64,000 nt of DNA from Terana coerulea (taxonomy: Eukaryota > Basidiomycota > Agaricomycetes > Polyporales > Phanerochaetaceae). Each line of letters begins with the position of its first letter. Position 1 is the first letter of the stretch. This document shows, one piece after another, positions 35,830 through 47,754 of this stretch. The position numbers and the translations under genes were made by a program. The stretch is from the NCBI GenBank assembly GCA_024811115.1, contig JAKOGH010001110.1:62001-126000 (forward strand), written 5' to 3'. The notes beneath the pieces were generated by a model that ran no database searches, was not told the DNA's origin, and saw nothing but the letters and a program-made list of their open reading frames with translations.

Positions 35830-38647
35830 ATGACAGACCTCCAGGAGCTTGTGGATGAATGGCTGCGCATGGACAAGGTTTGTACTCAGAATATGGCCCG
35901 ACCTTTCTTTTGCTCATGTTGCCTGGTAGAACCCCCAGACAGCTCAGGAGATTAAGGAGATTGTACGTCGAAATGATGTACAAGAATTAGAAAGGCGGAT
36001 GAGGTGCGTGAACGAATGCTAGCACATCCCAGGTACTGAGTCGAAGAGAATACAGACCAAGAATCGAGTTTGGAACAGCAGGTTTCTGATTCCTTGCTTT
36101 TTGCAGAAGCACCTGCTGACGCCGAGTAGGTCTCAGAGGTCGCATGGAAGCTGGATGGTCACGAATGAACGATCTCATCGTAATACAAGCATCTCAGGTG
36201 AGGAATACGACACTCACTTAAGCGCAGGGATATTGATAACCTGATGGCTAGGGCTTGTGTGCGTACGCTCTTGAGACTGTCGCGGACGCTCGCACTCGCG
36301 GGGTCGTCATCGGTCACGATCACAGACACCACTCCGAACGGTGGGCAAAACTCACCGCCGCCGCCTTTGCTGCCAAAAATGTGAAGGTTTACTTGCATAA
36401 CGGTCTCGTACACACTCCGTTGTGCGTGCACCCGATCCAAAACGCCTTTTCGCCGCTGACAACGGTCTTCTAGAGTACCGTTTAGCGTGAAGCGGCTGAA
36501 CGCAGCCTGTGGTGTCATGATTACAGGTAACAACCTACGTTCTCGTGATATGATCATATTCTCATCCTCCCCCAGCAAGTCATAACCCCAAGGTCAGCTT
36601 ACCTACAAGTTGACCTCGTTGGCTCTAACGAACGAGACATACCCGAGACTAGGATGATAACGGATACAAGGCAAGTTATCAACGGCTTTTATTATTATAC
36701 AGTTAACTGAAGTGGCTCACTGCAGGTGTATTGGGAGAATGCAGTTCAGGTGGGTACCCTTCCATATCCGCCTCCACTCGACTAGAAGCAAAGGCTGCGT
36801 AGATCATCTCGCCGCACGACAAGGGCATTTCAGCTGCTATCAAAAACTAATCTGGAGCCGGTCACTTGGGACGTCGATTCCTTAGCGGCGTCGCCTCTTT
36901 GCATTGATCGTACAGAAGAGATGAAGCAGGCATACTTCAAATCACTTTCTACGCTTTCTACAGAGAGGTATGCATCCCTTTAGAGATTGCAGCCGGATAT
37001 TAAGTGCCTACCTTCAAGGTCGTTAAACGCCGAGACACCATTGAAGTTTGTCAATACTTCTATGCACGGCGTCAGCCACGTGTTTGTGGCGCAGGCATTT
37101 CAGGTTTTCGGATTCAAGTCGTTCAATGCAGTGCAAGAACAACAGTTCCCCGACCCCGACTTTCCAACAGTCGGCTTCCCTAACCCAGAAGAGCCCGGTA
37201 AGATGTTTGAAACTATCAACTCTGGCCCTCTATCTGACGTGCTGCACAGGTGCGCTGGTATGTCTGCAGATACTCTGTAGAGAAACTCCATAAATTAACG
37301 ATATATCAAGGACCTTGCTTTAGCGACAGGCTCCCGCGTTGGCGCTGACTACGTCCTCGCCCAGGATCCGGACGCAGACCGCTTCTCTGCCGCTGAACGG
37401 GGGTATGCTTGGCTTCATTGCCCTACAGGATATTTTTGCTTACAGACTTCGCAGTCCAGATGGCAAGTGGATTACGTTCACCGGTGATCAGCTGGGAGCT
37501 CTCTTCGCGGATGCCGTGCTCAACAAGTATAAGGCGTCCGGAAAACCTATCAGTGTGTGGCCTCATCTTCGGAAGTCTGCCTGTCGTATTCATCCACAAT
37601 CCAGATCAGCTTGCTATGGTTGCGTCGACTGTGAGCTCTAAGATGGTAGAGGCCATCGCGGCCGCGGAGAGTTTCAAATTTGTCGAATGCTTGACGGGTC
37701 AGATCAAACTCCACGGAGAGGATGCCAGGACTAACCTGTCTCCTTTAGGTTTCAAGTTCATCGGTAACACGGCCCTTGACCTTGTCAAGCAAGGGTACGA
37801 TGTCCCCTTTGGTTATGAGGAGGCAATCGGGTATATGTTCGGCAATGAAATAAGGGACAAGGACGGGGTTGCAGCAAGCGTGAGTGCTACTGCATCATTG
37901 GCAAATCGACTCGCTCACAGCATATACTAGATGATGTTCGCTGAACTGGTTACCTCACTTCATCGCCAAGGCAAGACTGCAAGCAGTCATCTCCAAGAGC
38001 TATACAAGCGGTGAGCGCAGCATTGCTCTTCCTCGCCCTCAATGAAAAGCTGACCATGATGTAGATATGGATATTTCCAGGTACGCCTGGTGTCATCTTG
38101 ATAGCCATTCGATGTTGACTTGGTCGATAGACCAGCAACAGCTATTTCATTTGTCGTGACCCTGCAAAAATCGACAGGATCTTCGCGAAGATCCGCAACT
38201 ATGACGGAAAGGTACGTTCCAACCTCATTATCTCAACATAATCGCTGTAATAGGGTTCAAGGGTACCTCGGCCACGCCCAGCTATCCACCCACAATCGCT
38301 GGTCTTGGCGTGACCAGCGTCCGGGACCTGACAATTGGGTACGACAGCACAAATCCGCCGACGTACAAACCCGCTCTCCCGCTCTCTTCTGGGCATATGA
38401 TCCAGTTCCGCGCTGAGTCTCCAAAGGATGGGACCAAAATCACTCTCACTACTCGAACGAGCGGAACGGAGCCCAAGGTAGGTCTCGCAAACGTGATTAC
38501 GGTAAATCCACTGAGGGCATCGCTGAATTCAGATCAAATACTACCTCGAAGGCAAGGGTAAAGACGCCACGCAAGTCGCGGAAGTACTAAAACGGAGTTG
38601 TCGCTGAGCTTGCGGTTTGGATGGAAGTCGAGAAGGACGCTCAGTGA
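35830..38647 (+). CDS. Phosphoribomutase / phosphoglucomutase-2 (alpha-D-phosphohexomutase)
   Basis: It interconverts ribose-1-P and ribose-5-P, and glucose phosphates more weakly, as in yeast Pgm3/Prm15. The start is MTDLQELVDEWLRMDK. Blocks in order: FGTAGLRGRMEAGWSRMNDL, VVIGHDHRHHS, VMITASHNPK (phosphoserine loop), DDNGYK, DPDADRF (Mg binding), FGYEEAIGYMFG (sugar loop) and TRTSGTEPK (phosphate loop). The gene has many short exons; the intron after DDNGYK has a GC donor (AAG|GCAAGT). Two single-base breaks: one extra A in 36842-36846 (before TNLEPVTWDVD) and one extra A in 38589-38592 (before VVAELAVWMEVE). All catalytic loops are intact, so function is likely. It converges with P450-4, with 113 bp between stop codons. 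Confidence 0.92.
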
Positions 38648-38760
38648 TACGGAACTCACGGTACCATGAATGAATGCAGCGCAAACATCACGAATGATGT
38701 ATTGTACTTCAGAAATCGAGCACAATGTGCCCTTCCAAGATCCGTAAATGAGCTGGAACC

Positions 38761-41012
38761 CTAAAGCTGCTCTATGATACGAGCGATCTTCTCCGAACGA
38801 GGGCGAATAGTGCATTTGAAACGATTGGCATGGCTGTATAACGTCGTTCAGTCATCCCTCGCCTCGCGCGAAGACTCTACGTGCTTACCTAGTCATTGAG
38901 TACGTGAAACTGATGTTGGGCGTCACCTCCTGACCCCGTTCGTTCTTGGCCGGCTTTATCTCAAATGCAGCAAGGAAGGAAGCTGTGACAATCCACACAC
39001 TGGCGTCAGCCAGGTGCCGACCCGGGCATATTCTGAGGTATTTGCGGTTAGTGCTACAGTGGCTGGGTCAATACGGACGACGTACCTTCGACCATAGCCA
39101 AAGACGATGTGTGTCGGGACTGGTTCGCCGATCTCGGGCAGGAAGCGTTCTGGATAAAACTCCTCCGGGTTTCGGTAGATGTTCTCGTCACGGGACATGG
39201 CGCTGTGCCAAAATACTCAGTTGTTAGTCAGAATCGGGGGATGAGCACGAACGTGACGTTGGCAATGACGGTTGAATTCTTCGGTATGAACATGCCTTCA
39301 TATATATCATCTGCGGTTGAGTAATGCGGCAAACCTGGAGTCCCGCGAGTTAATAGAGCGTGAAACGTCTCGTTAAATCATGAGCCTCACTCAAGGGAAC
39401 AGGGGGCTTCCATCTGACCAGATATATCAGTACAAGGCACGAATATTTGAAGGAACTTTCGGACTTCGTACCTCCAAGCTTCTTGCATGACCGCCTCTAC
39501 ATAAGGCAGTGATGGTCTGTCAGAGTACTCGGGTAACCGATCTGGTCCAAGCACCCTGACAATCTCCTCTGAGCCTTCCGCAAAGCGTCAGGATGCAGCA
39601 AAAGAATAGCCAAGAGGTTTTGAATCGAGGACCAGGTCTGCACAATATTAGCTTCGTTGTAGAACCGTAGCCAAAATCAAGCGTTTACCGTTTCCGCACC
39701 AGCTGCATGCAAACGTCAGCATCTGGCCCTATTTACCGTTCGGTCGGGATTGCGACGTACCACTGTACATATGCATCGCAGCAACTTTCAGCACGGCGAT
39801 ATCTTCTTCCGTGGCGCCGCCCTCATTCTCAAGCTGCTCTAATTGCATCGACAAGAAACTAGGTTGTGCAGTTCCCAAAGCCTGTCGAAGTCAGCTTCGC
39901 AGATGCCCTCGGGACTTCGACAAGTCAACTAACCATTTGGCGACGGACTTCCTCATATGGCTGATTTCGCATTCTGGTGGTCCACGCAGTAGCGCCTAAA
40001 GACGGGGTGAGTGTTGGTGGATGGACGAAGAATAGAGGCCACCATACCTCGCGCTTTGCGAATGACTCCGGCACCAGGGAACCAGCTCGGAACATGTTTA
40101 ACTAGGATTTATGCATATGAGTCGACTTGACGTACAGTGAGGAGGGGTTCTTCAAAACTCACGGAAGGGGAACACGTCAAGGAACCAAGTATCTCCCAAT
40201 TCAACAAGCAAGTTGTTCGTTGCTTCTACCAGACTGACAAACGGATCGTCGCTCGAGAGGACCTTGTGTCCGTAGGCAATTTCCACCGTAACTGCTGTCG
40301 CGTAACTTTGAATCGACACGTATAAGTTGCAGAATTGATCAAGCGCGACACAATGCGATATTTGCTGCGACTCACTGGCGAGTGTGATCTTCGAATGCTT
40401 CCGGGTCATGCAGAAGATTTTGTAACAGAATATGAAGCTGATGTTGCTGAATAGGGCGGAACTCTTCGGCTTTTTGACGTTCAAAAGCTTGTTGGAAGAA
40501 CTTGCGCTGCACATGAAAGCGTTCGTCATAGGGCAATAGTGCAAGCGCATCACTCCAGCCGACACTAGGTAGGGTTGGGTGAGTGAGGAAGAAGCAAGTA
40601 AGCAGCTAGTGAGATATTTGACGTACAGATCGTGCAAAGGGAAGTTGGGTCGGCTACTGTAGATGGCACTCCTGTTATTCAGAAGATCCATGGCTGCCTT
40701 CTCAGTGCTCAGCACAATGAGTGATTTGTTGAGGATGTGAAGATGCATCACGTCTCCTGTAGAGTAGCAAAGTGGGAACCGCGTCGGGAACGAAGGCCCC
40801 GGTCATTAAAACTCGAAGATGCGCACCGTACTGCTTTGCCCACCCGGTCAGTACGCCGTGCACGTTCGTTTTGGGGAAGATGCGAGCATGCCCGATTATC
40901 GGGTCTGCAGGCGGTCCAAGTGGAAGAGGGACCTATGACTTCTGCGCGGTGAGAGTAGCTTGTATGCTACAACGGTCAGAGCGAGGAGAAGTAGGGAGGC
41001 GATCAAAGACAT
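38761..41012 (-). CDS. Cytochrome P450-4
   Basis: Starts MSLIASLLLLALTVVAYKLL (anchor). The hinge PLPLGPPADPIIGHARIFPK follows a single-base break: one base is missing near the GGG at 40928-40930. Further marks are LNNRSAIYSSRP, AVTVEIAYGHKVLSSDDPF, the E-x-x-R region, NPEEFYPERFLPEIGEP, and the heme loop FGYGRR|ICPGRHLAD split by an intron. The last exon reads HANRFKCTIRPRSEKIAR, ending in TAG at 38761-38763. The final-exon wording and the LADASVW segment group it with P450-1 to -3 and -5. Its promoter segment has a duplicate near 44.7 kb. Confidence 0.85.
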
Positions 41013-41169
41013 GTTCACTCGCGGAGGGCGAATCAGAACACTTGCACAGACCCACCGGTGGTCCGATATTCATAGGAGACCTTTAGACGATCGTTAGGCT
41101 TCGGACATGGAGCAGACAGGGCCGTTGAGCCCCAATCAACTACGGGTACGGGCGCAACAAACAGCACAT

Positions 41170-41285
41170 TTCACCAAAGGGACAATGGAGTCTCGTTCGG
41201 CACACCAGCTGATTGTTTCGAGGCGTATACTCGCCGTATAGGCGCCACAGTTAGACCTCTGAGGTCACCGATAGACGCACATGGG
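41170..41285 (-). repeat. Duplicated P450 promoter segment, copy 1 (upstream of P450-4)
   Basis: On the minus strand this stretch shares ordered blocks with 44680-44800: GACCTCAGA-like start, GCGCC, CGAAACAATCAGCT, and ACGAGAC. It lies 160-270 bp upstream of the P450-4 start. Confidence 0.55.
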
Positions 41286-41346
41286 TTCGATGAGACAAAC
41301 GATGTTCCGATTCCCAACGTCTGCGCCTCACTTGTTCAGGCAATCC

Positions 41347-43620
41347 CTACGGATCTGAGCTTGAGAGCTCCGTCTGCTCGATGATGCGCGCAATCTTGTC
41401 TGACCGAGGCCGGATAGAGCATTTGAATGGTTCTGCATGTCTAGAGTCCAATGAGCTCATAGTACTTTGCAGAATAGCAAATCTCCTACGTAGACATCGC
41501 GGAGGTGAACCTAATGTCCGGGACGATGTCATGTCCCAGACTATCTTTGGAAGGCTGAATGTCGAAGGCCGCAAGAGTGCAAGCCATTACCAGCCAGAGA
41601 CTAGCGTCGGCCAAATGCCTCCCAGGGCATAGCCTGAGCGGTCCGTAGGTGAGAACAAGCGGGCGTCGTGGCCGTGATTGCATTGAAGTGATGAAACCTA
41701 CCTTCGCCCGAATCCGAAGGCAATGTTTGTAGGTATTGGTTCCCCAATCTCGGGCATAAACCGCTCGGGGTAGAACCGAGAAGGTTCTGCATAAACGCTC
41801 TCATCGCGTGCCATAGCTCTGCAGCACACAAGATTAGTCCTTCACAATCGGTGGGTTTTAAGCTGTGCAACTGACGTGACGTTTGCGAGCACAGCTGAAC
41901 CCTTTGGAATGAACATGCCGTCATAGATGTCGTCCACAACGGTAGCATAGGGTATGCCTTAGGAGAGAACAAGTCAGTACCGGTACCACGAAATTCAAAT
42001 AACGGCATACTTAGCGGCAATACGGGCTTCCATCTTGTGTAGGTCATGTCAACGAGCGATTAGGTACGACTGATAGGTCGTATACCTCATAACTTCATAC
42101 ATGATTGCCTCCACGTATGGCAAGGAGCTGCGATCCGAGAACTCGGGCAGTCGCGCAGGTCCCAAAACACGCTCAATCTCCTCTTGAGCTTTCTGTTGAG
42201 CCTCCGGATAGAGGAGCATGATCGCCATGAAATTCTGTATTGTAGACCACGTCTACCAAACCGCTTTTCAGAGCATAATTATTTGAGAGAGTGTAGAATG
42301 AATACCGTTTCCGAGCCAGCTTTAATGGCAGCTCGCCGTTAGCTTGATACAATCACGGCATGACGTCCATGAGTCACTTACCGTTGTAGATATGCATGGC
42401 GGCTGTTTTCAGCTCGGCCAGCTCTTCCGGTGTAGCCCTACCTTGACTCTCCAGCCCCTCCACCTGCATCGAGAGAAAGCTCGGCTGTGCAGTGCCTAGG
42501 GCCTGGGAAACAGAGTGAGGAGGGAGCTCATGGCATTCCAAACTATAAGCTATTGCTCACCATTTGACGACGCACATCTTCGTAGGGGCGATTCCTCATT
42601 TGGTCGACCAGTACGGCGCCCCCTAAAATGTCATAAGTTTATTTGGTTCGGTTATGTCACCGTATTGGTCATACCACGAGCTTTGCGAATGATCCCCGCA
42701 CCGGGGAACCAACTAGGTACATACTTGACTGCCAAACACGATGTCACTATCGGGATTCGAGAAGATAGGTTAAGCACTCACGGAAAGGGAATAAGTCAAG
42801 AAAGCCGGTATCACCCAAATCAACGAGAAGGTCATTAAGGTCCTCAGCAAGACGAACATAGGGGTCGTCGTTGGACAACACTTTATGACCGTAGGCGATC
42901 TCCATCACTACTGCTGCTGCGAATCTGGAAGAGCGGGCAGAAACACGTTGGTGACGGGGACCACAGCCACGAGTTGGACATGCACTTACCGTCTCGTGTG
43001 ATCCTCAAACTTCACCGGTTCATGCAAGAGGTTTCTAAGCATGATATGGACTTGCTGCTGCTGTATGGGACGAAACATCTCGGCCGACTTGCGATCAAAG
43101 GCTTGCTGGAAGAACTTCCTCTGTCTGTGGAAGTGTTCACCGTAAGGAGAAAAGGCGAGCATATCACTCCAGCCAATTCTAGAATCTTTGTTGAGTGGCA
43201 GGTGCGGCGTGAGGTGATGTGACACATACAGGTTATGCAACGGAAGATTCGGGCGACTGCTGTAAATGGCGCTTCTTTTGTCTAGAAGGTCCGATGCCAC
43301 TTGCTGGCTGCTCAACACGATGATAGACTTGTTCAAGATGCGCAGCTGCATAATGTTACCTACGCAACACAGCCAATAAGCACCGTGCAAGCTGGAGAAA
43401 AGACAAGAAAAAATCGCAATGCAACAACGCACTATACTCTTTTGCCCACTGGGCGAGGGACGTTGTGGATGTCTGTTCGAGGGAATATCCGGAGGTGCCC
43501 AATGATAGGATCCGCAGGCGGACCCCCTGGCAGAGGTGCTCTGGCGGCGGTCGGTCCATAGAGCAACCTCAGGAGAAAGAGCACTACCACAGACGAAGCG
43601 CAAAGGGCCAAGTAGGTCAT
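41347..43620 (-). CDS. Cytochrome P450-5
   Basis: Starts MTYLALCASSVVVLFLLRLL, then APLPGGPPADPIIGHLRIFP. Marks: LDKRSAIYSSRP, MEIAYGHKVLSNDDPYVRLA, SWFPGAGIIRK, the heme loop FGFGRRLCPGRHLAD, and last exon SRHAEPFKCSIRPRSDKIAR. One frame break: one extra base in the GGG at 43457-43459 (CCC in the coding sense) just before LAQWAKEY. It is the neighbour and likely sister of P450-4, tail to head with about 335 bp between them. About 500 residues in a multi-exon gene. Confidence 0.86.
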
Positions 43621-44093
43621 CAGCGCGTTGGTGCAGTCGAGCCCGTCGTCGTCGGCGGATGCTAAATATGTTGATACTAGGGCAGAGCATATGAGGCCAT
43701 GCGGAGAGACTGAGCTCCAGTGTGAACGTCATGTAAGCTTCTACTGTCGGCATTGCCTGCGGACATAACTTAACGATGACGGACGGCCAACTGCTCCTAT
43801 ATCACTTGCCACAGTTGTCAGCAGGTTCATACTAGGTGTCTTCATCATCCTTCTACTACCCTATGAATGGAGTGAGATGCGTTGACAGTACAAAGTGCTG
43901 TACTTACAGGCTCCGATACATGGAAGATTTCGGCACACATTGCACTCAGCGTGGCATACATACACACAGAAATGAAGGATGCCACACTGCCTAATAGAAG
44001 CATTGATAACACTCCAGGGCCAAACTTCAGAAAGCTTTCGCTGTCGTGGAAAATGAGAGAGCAGCTGAAAGATACCCATGCCCAGTCCACCCT
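43621..44093. other. Intergenic region between P450-5 and a P450 relic
   Basis: About 0.5 kb. A minus-strand frame here encodes a hydrophobic stretch (GVLSMLLLGSVASFISVCMY), but I cannot tie it to a gene. Confidence 0.4.
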
Positions 44094-44280
44094 TCATGAT
44101 TCTTCAATGGTACGAGCGATCCTATCCGAACGTGGTCGGATACGGGAGAGAAAAGACCCCGAATGGCTGTGATGTTCGGCGTCCAACAATAAGCCGAGCC
44201 AATCCCGTGTGAAAATCAAGACCCTGAGCCCGCCGTGTACTTGATATCAGGTGCGACTTCCCTCAGCCCGATTCTCAAAG
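44094..44280 (-). pseudogene. P450 relic, 3' end only
   Basis: Minus strand: EVAPDIKYTAGS (about 44263-44225), the segment before the last P450 intron, and after a gap with an intron-like break SHSGSFLSRIRPRSDRIART followed by a stop at 44094-44096. These match the last two coding pieces of P450-4 and P450-5 (ending IRPRSDKIARIIEQ). The heme loop and everything upstream are missing. A promoter duplicate survives at 44680-44800, so a whole P450 appears to have been lost by internal deletion. Confidence 0.7.
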
Positions 44281-44679
44281 CCTTTGGCATACATCCCGAG
44301 CTCTTCGGCACATGGAGGCGGACTTCGCCACTGCAATCTAGAGAGCCAGACTACATGTGCCTATGACTACGGCCCTAAAACGTACGAAAGCGTGTTTGAG
44401 TTGGCTCTGATGACGCGGAAACGGAGTTACGCACCAACCCCTGCATATATGAGACCCTTGGTAGCTGTTTGCATTCGTACCAGAGACTGCGATGCAGGGT
44501 GTGTAAGACAGAGTGCAAGCTACGAATGAGCTGCCAGTGTCGTGATGGATGTTGACTCGGAAGAGCTAATCGGGCAATGTCGGCGAACGCCACAAGGGCT
44601 TTAAGATTAGCGCGCGCAGTGCGCCCTTGCCTAATGTGGACATGTCCCGACCATTACTAAGGAGGCTTCAGTAAGCAAC

Positions 44680-44800
44680 AAGTGTTACCAAACAAGCAAC
44701 GGCGTCTCGTACAGCGCACTAGCTGATTGTTTCGGACGTGTACTCCTATCTTATATACGAGGCGCTATGGTTGGTCAGAGTCTGAGGTGACCGTGACCCC
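44680..44800 (-). repeat. Duplicated P450 promoter segment, copy 2
   Basis: Minus-strand similarity to 41170-41285, including CGAAACAATCAGCT and ACGAGAC. A TATA-like TATATAAGA is readable at about 44750-44758. It now stands upstream of no intact P450; the relic at 44094-44280 lies beyond it. Confidence 0.55.
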
Positions 44801-44900
44801 CAAAGTCGGAGGGTAACACTTGCGTATGCATGGTGCATGCAGAAGACCAACGCGCAAAAGAAGCCATGGAATACATTGAAGACACGTACATTTTACAAGG

Positions 44901-47006
44901 TTACACTGTCATAGCTGCAATCCTCGCGAGCCGTCTCTCGTCGAATGCCTTTGCACGTTCCCACACCTCGATGGTCAGCTCAGACTCGTGCATCGACAGC
45001 GCATACAGCCTGCAAGAAAATGTCTCAGCACGAGGTAAGTTTTGGTGGGATGCATGCTTACTTGGCAACTGTCATTCGCCGAATAAGGTCGTCCGACGTG
45101 ATCGCCGGGTTTTGTTGACGATCCCGGACAAAGTCTTTGTTGGATGTGCTGACCGGCATAACCGAGTCAGCATTGATATCTTTAAAAAAAGAAGACAGTA
45201 GGACGGACCTGGGAGGTGGCTTCGCTCACGTTAACCTTCCCAAGACGTGCTCCAACGATCAAGTCTCGGAAAGCATCCAGTCTCTCTGAGCCAGGCATAG
45301 CGATGCTGGATGCAGGCTTGTACAGGTTCGATCTATCCGCCAGGCTCGATGACTTGGGTTGGAAAGGTATGGAGAGGTCGGTCTACAATCACCATGAATA
45401 CTCCCTCGTGACCGGAGAAGACGCGACTGGTACCTTGAAAGAACGCGCTCTTCTTCCCTTCGCTGAGGACGATACAGCTTATGTCGGTTGGGAACGAGAA
45501 CTGGCTGAATGGAAACATGTAGGCGAGGGTCTGAGATGATAACACCTCTTGCAGCGTATTGATATTCATCAGTCCTGAAACCAAATGAGTACTAGCCTCA
45601 ATCGCAGACACAGGAAGGCGTGAAGATACCTCTTTCAATGAGTTTGCCCTCTTTGACGCCGCCTTCGGTCACGAGGAGTACCGATCCTTGCGGTATTTGC
45701 AGCTCACCAGAATGAAGATCTTCGTCCTTGCTTTCTGGTGAGAAGGATACTTTGTTGAGGAACTCGAGTGATAGAGGAAGCATAGAGGTTAGAGGCAGCA
45801 GCTGTGATAGCACATGTGCAAGCGCGGGGGTCGGCGTCGAAGCTTGATTGCCAATGGTATTCGTAGTCGGTATTGGCGGCGTAGGGAAGTGCGACAGAGT
45901 AAGAGAAGGCGGCAGAAGAGGTGGGCTTCGGGATTGCCTGTCGAATCGGTTCAGTTGGTCTGTGCACGATGACAGATGAACGAGCTCACACTTTGGCGAT
46001 GCTCGACAGTAGCACCCATTCCGCCGCATCCTTGTCACCACCAAGTGCTTCATTTGCTATCCAGTCCACGAGTTCGGCTCGGGCTTGAGCTGTGGCAGGT
46101 GATGGGTATGGCCGCGACACAAAGTGACGATTCATGGAAGCGGGTGAAGAGTACGTGAAGAGTTGGAACTTCAAGCTGTACGTCGGCTTCTGGGTCTATT
46201 CTTGACTGGAATGAGAGTTGCACTGAGCGAAGCTGTGAAGGGTGACGTACGGTTCTCTCGTCAGTATCCCTACGAAGGTGGCCAGATCAGTGGACTTGAG
46301 CTTCTCGGCGACGTCTAAGTCATAAATCTAGAGCATTCATGGCGTCAAGCTTCAGCCCAGCTTCGTCTATTCAAACAATGGGAGGCGGTCACCTTGACTT
46401 GAACGCCAATGTGAGGGCTTTCGGGGTGGGGATACTTGTATGACTTCGGAGGTGTGTGTCTGTGAGAACTTTCCTGTGGGTTCAAGTTTATAGAGGTAAC
46501 CGGAAGTAGACCCAAACCACTCACCTTCCGAAGAGCCCGACAATTCCTCTGAGCACCACTCTGCCTCTCCTGGTATGCTGACCGCCCAGAGAACGCTGCA
46601 CTCCCTCAGCTGGGAGTAATCAACGCTACTCCCACTGCCCCCAGCAAGTTCCTCGTGAATACCCCATCCCGCCACGGCTCCCTGGGCACTTCGGCGCAGA
46701 TACATCTCGGACGAAGGTGAAGTGTCTTGCACCATGCCGCGAAAACGAACCAGAGTTCTGTCAGGGTGGGATTCTGGTGGGTGGGCCACGTCGAGGGACG
46801 GGATCTGTGCAAGTGCTATCAGAGGTTAGGAGACTAGTAAGGCCCTGTTAGCTTACTTCTGCAAATGCTTCGTCCGAGCTGAAGACGCCGGAAAAGTGTC
46901 GCGAGACTTCGAGAGGGAAGTCCTCGGATGAAGCCTTTGAAGTAAAGAGCTCTTGCAGCTCAGCAGTCGGATCTCGAAGGGCATCTGCCCTGTAGGCGGA
47001 TACCAT
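44901..47006 (-). CDS. Mini-chromosome maintenance complex-binding protein (MCMBP/ETG1-like)
   Basis: It binds MCM3-7 in place of MCM2 and supports MCM stability or unloading and cohesion in nuclei. The start MVSAYRADALRDPTAELQEL was chosen over the out-of-frame Met at 47095 because it leads into the family N-terminus. Blocks: PDRTLVRFRGMVQDTSPSSE, CSVLWAVSIPGEAEWC, ALGGDKDAAEWVLLSSIAK, QIPQGSVLLVTEGGVKEGKL, QTLAYMFPFSQFSFPTDISC and EGKKSAFFQ, then after an intron TDLSIPFQPKSSSLADRSNL. The end is assigned as ARIAAMTV with TAA at 44901-44903. One extra G (CC at 45433-45434 on +) at the donor after FFQ is needed to explain the phase mismatch. Divergent from P450-6. Confidence 0.88.
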
Positions 47007-47754
47007 GTCGGTGGACGGGCCGTGCCTCGCGCGGTCGCTGGAGTAGAGAATGTTGAGGACAAGGGCAAGTCGCGGTAATTGAGCTTGACGCGCATCGACG
47101 CGTCCGCAGTTGGAACCCCGCCATCACGTCAACCAGCGGAGCGCTGCCGGACTGCGAACCCAACAGATGCCGAACCTGGCGTCCTCAGACGCCGCCAGCT
47201 CCGAAAGTGGACGGTAAGTAATCACAGGACCCAGTTGGTTCCAACTGCCTCCGTCTCATCAGCGGTCCCAATTGCTTAGCAACCCGGCAGGATGCACAAG
47301 TCAATAGGCCCGACTTTTGGGTTGAAGAGGTGGCTGGCCCTTCACACGCACTGCGCCGTTCGAGCAGTCCCGAGGCCCGTCTCGAATAGTGCCGCGGAGG
47401 TGAGCCCGCCAGATCACGCCTCTCCCGCTTGCTTGGGCTGAAACGTTGCCCCCACCGGAGATCAAATTTCGAAGCAGAAAATCGGGCACCACAGGCGATT
47501 GGCGTCCAGGGTCATGCTACCCGATGCTCCCGATCCTGTGTACAGTTCGCGACAGTCGTGGCATGCCGTACGCGATGGGACACATCGCGGCGATAGGCAA
47601 GTCGCCCCCAGGAACACGCCTCGGCTGCGCTATACATTCTGGAACGGTACCGCTCCGACCGCGGCTCAATTGTCTCAGTTAGCACTTCCCCGGCGAATAG
47701 ATATATAATGGCTACCCTGCAAACCATGTTCGTTTCTCTCTGGTTCTTACCGCC
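47007..47754. other. Divergent intergenic region, MCMBP and P450-6
   Basis: About 0.75 kb between two start codons. It holds a TATA box for P450-6 at its right end. No further gene is supportable. Confidence 0.5.
47701..47708 (+). promoter_or_regulatory. TATA box of P450-6
   Basis: ATATATAA lies about 50 bp upstream of the P450-6 ATG, matching the spacing at P450-3. Confidence 0.5.

Noticed and set aside
43845..44097. Hydrophobic minus-strand frame as a small membrane protein
   Set aside because: Two overlapping frames are open here, and there is no start context or homology; insufficient support.
45216..45539. 107-codon plus-strand frame opposite MCMBP
   Set aside because: It is the antisense shadow of the conserved MCMBP C-terminal exons.
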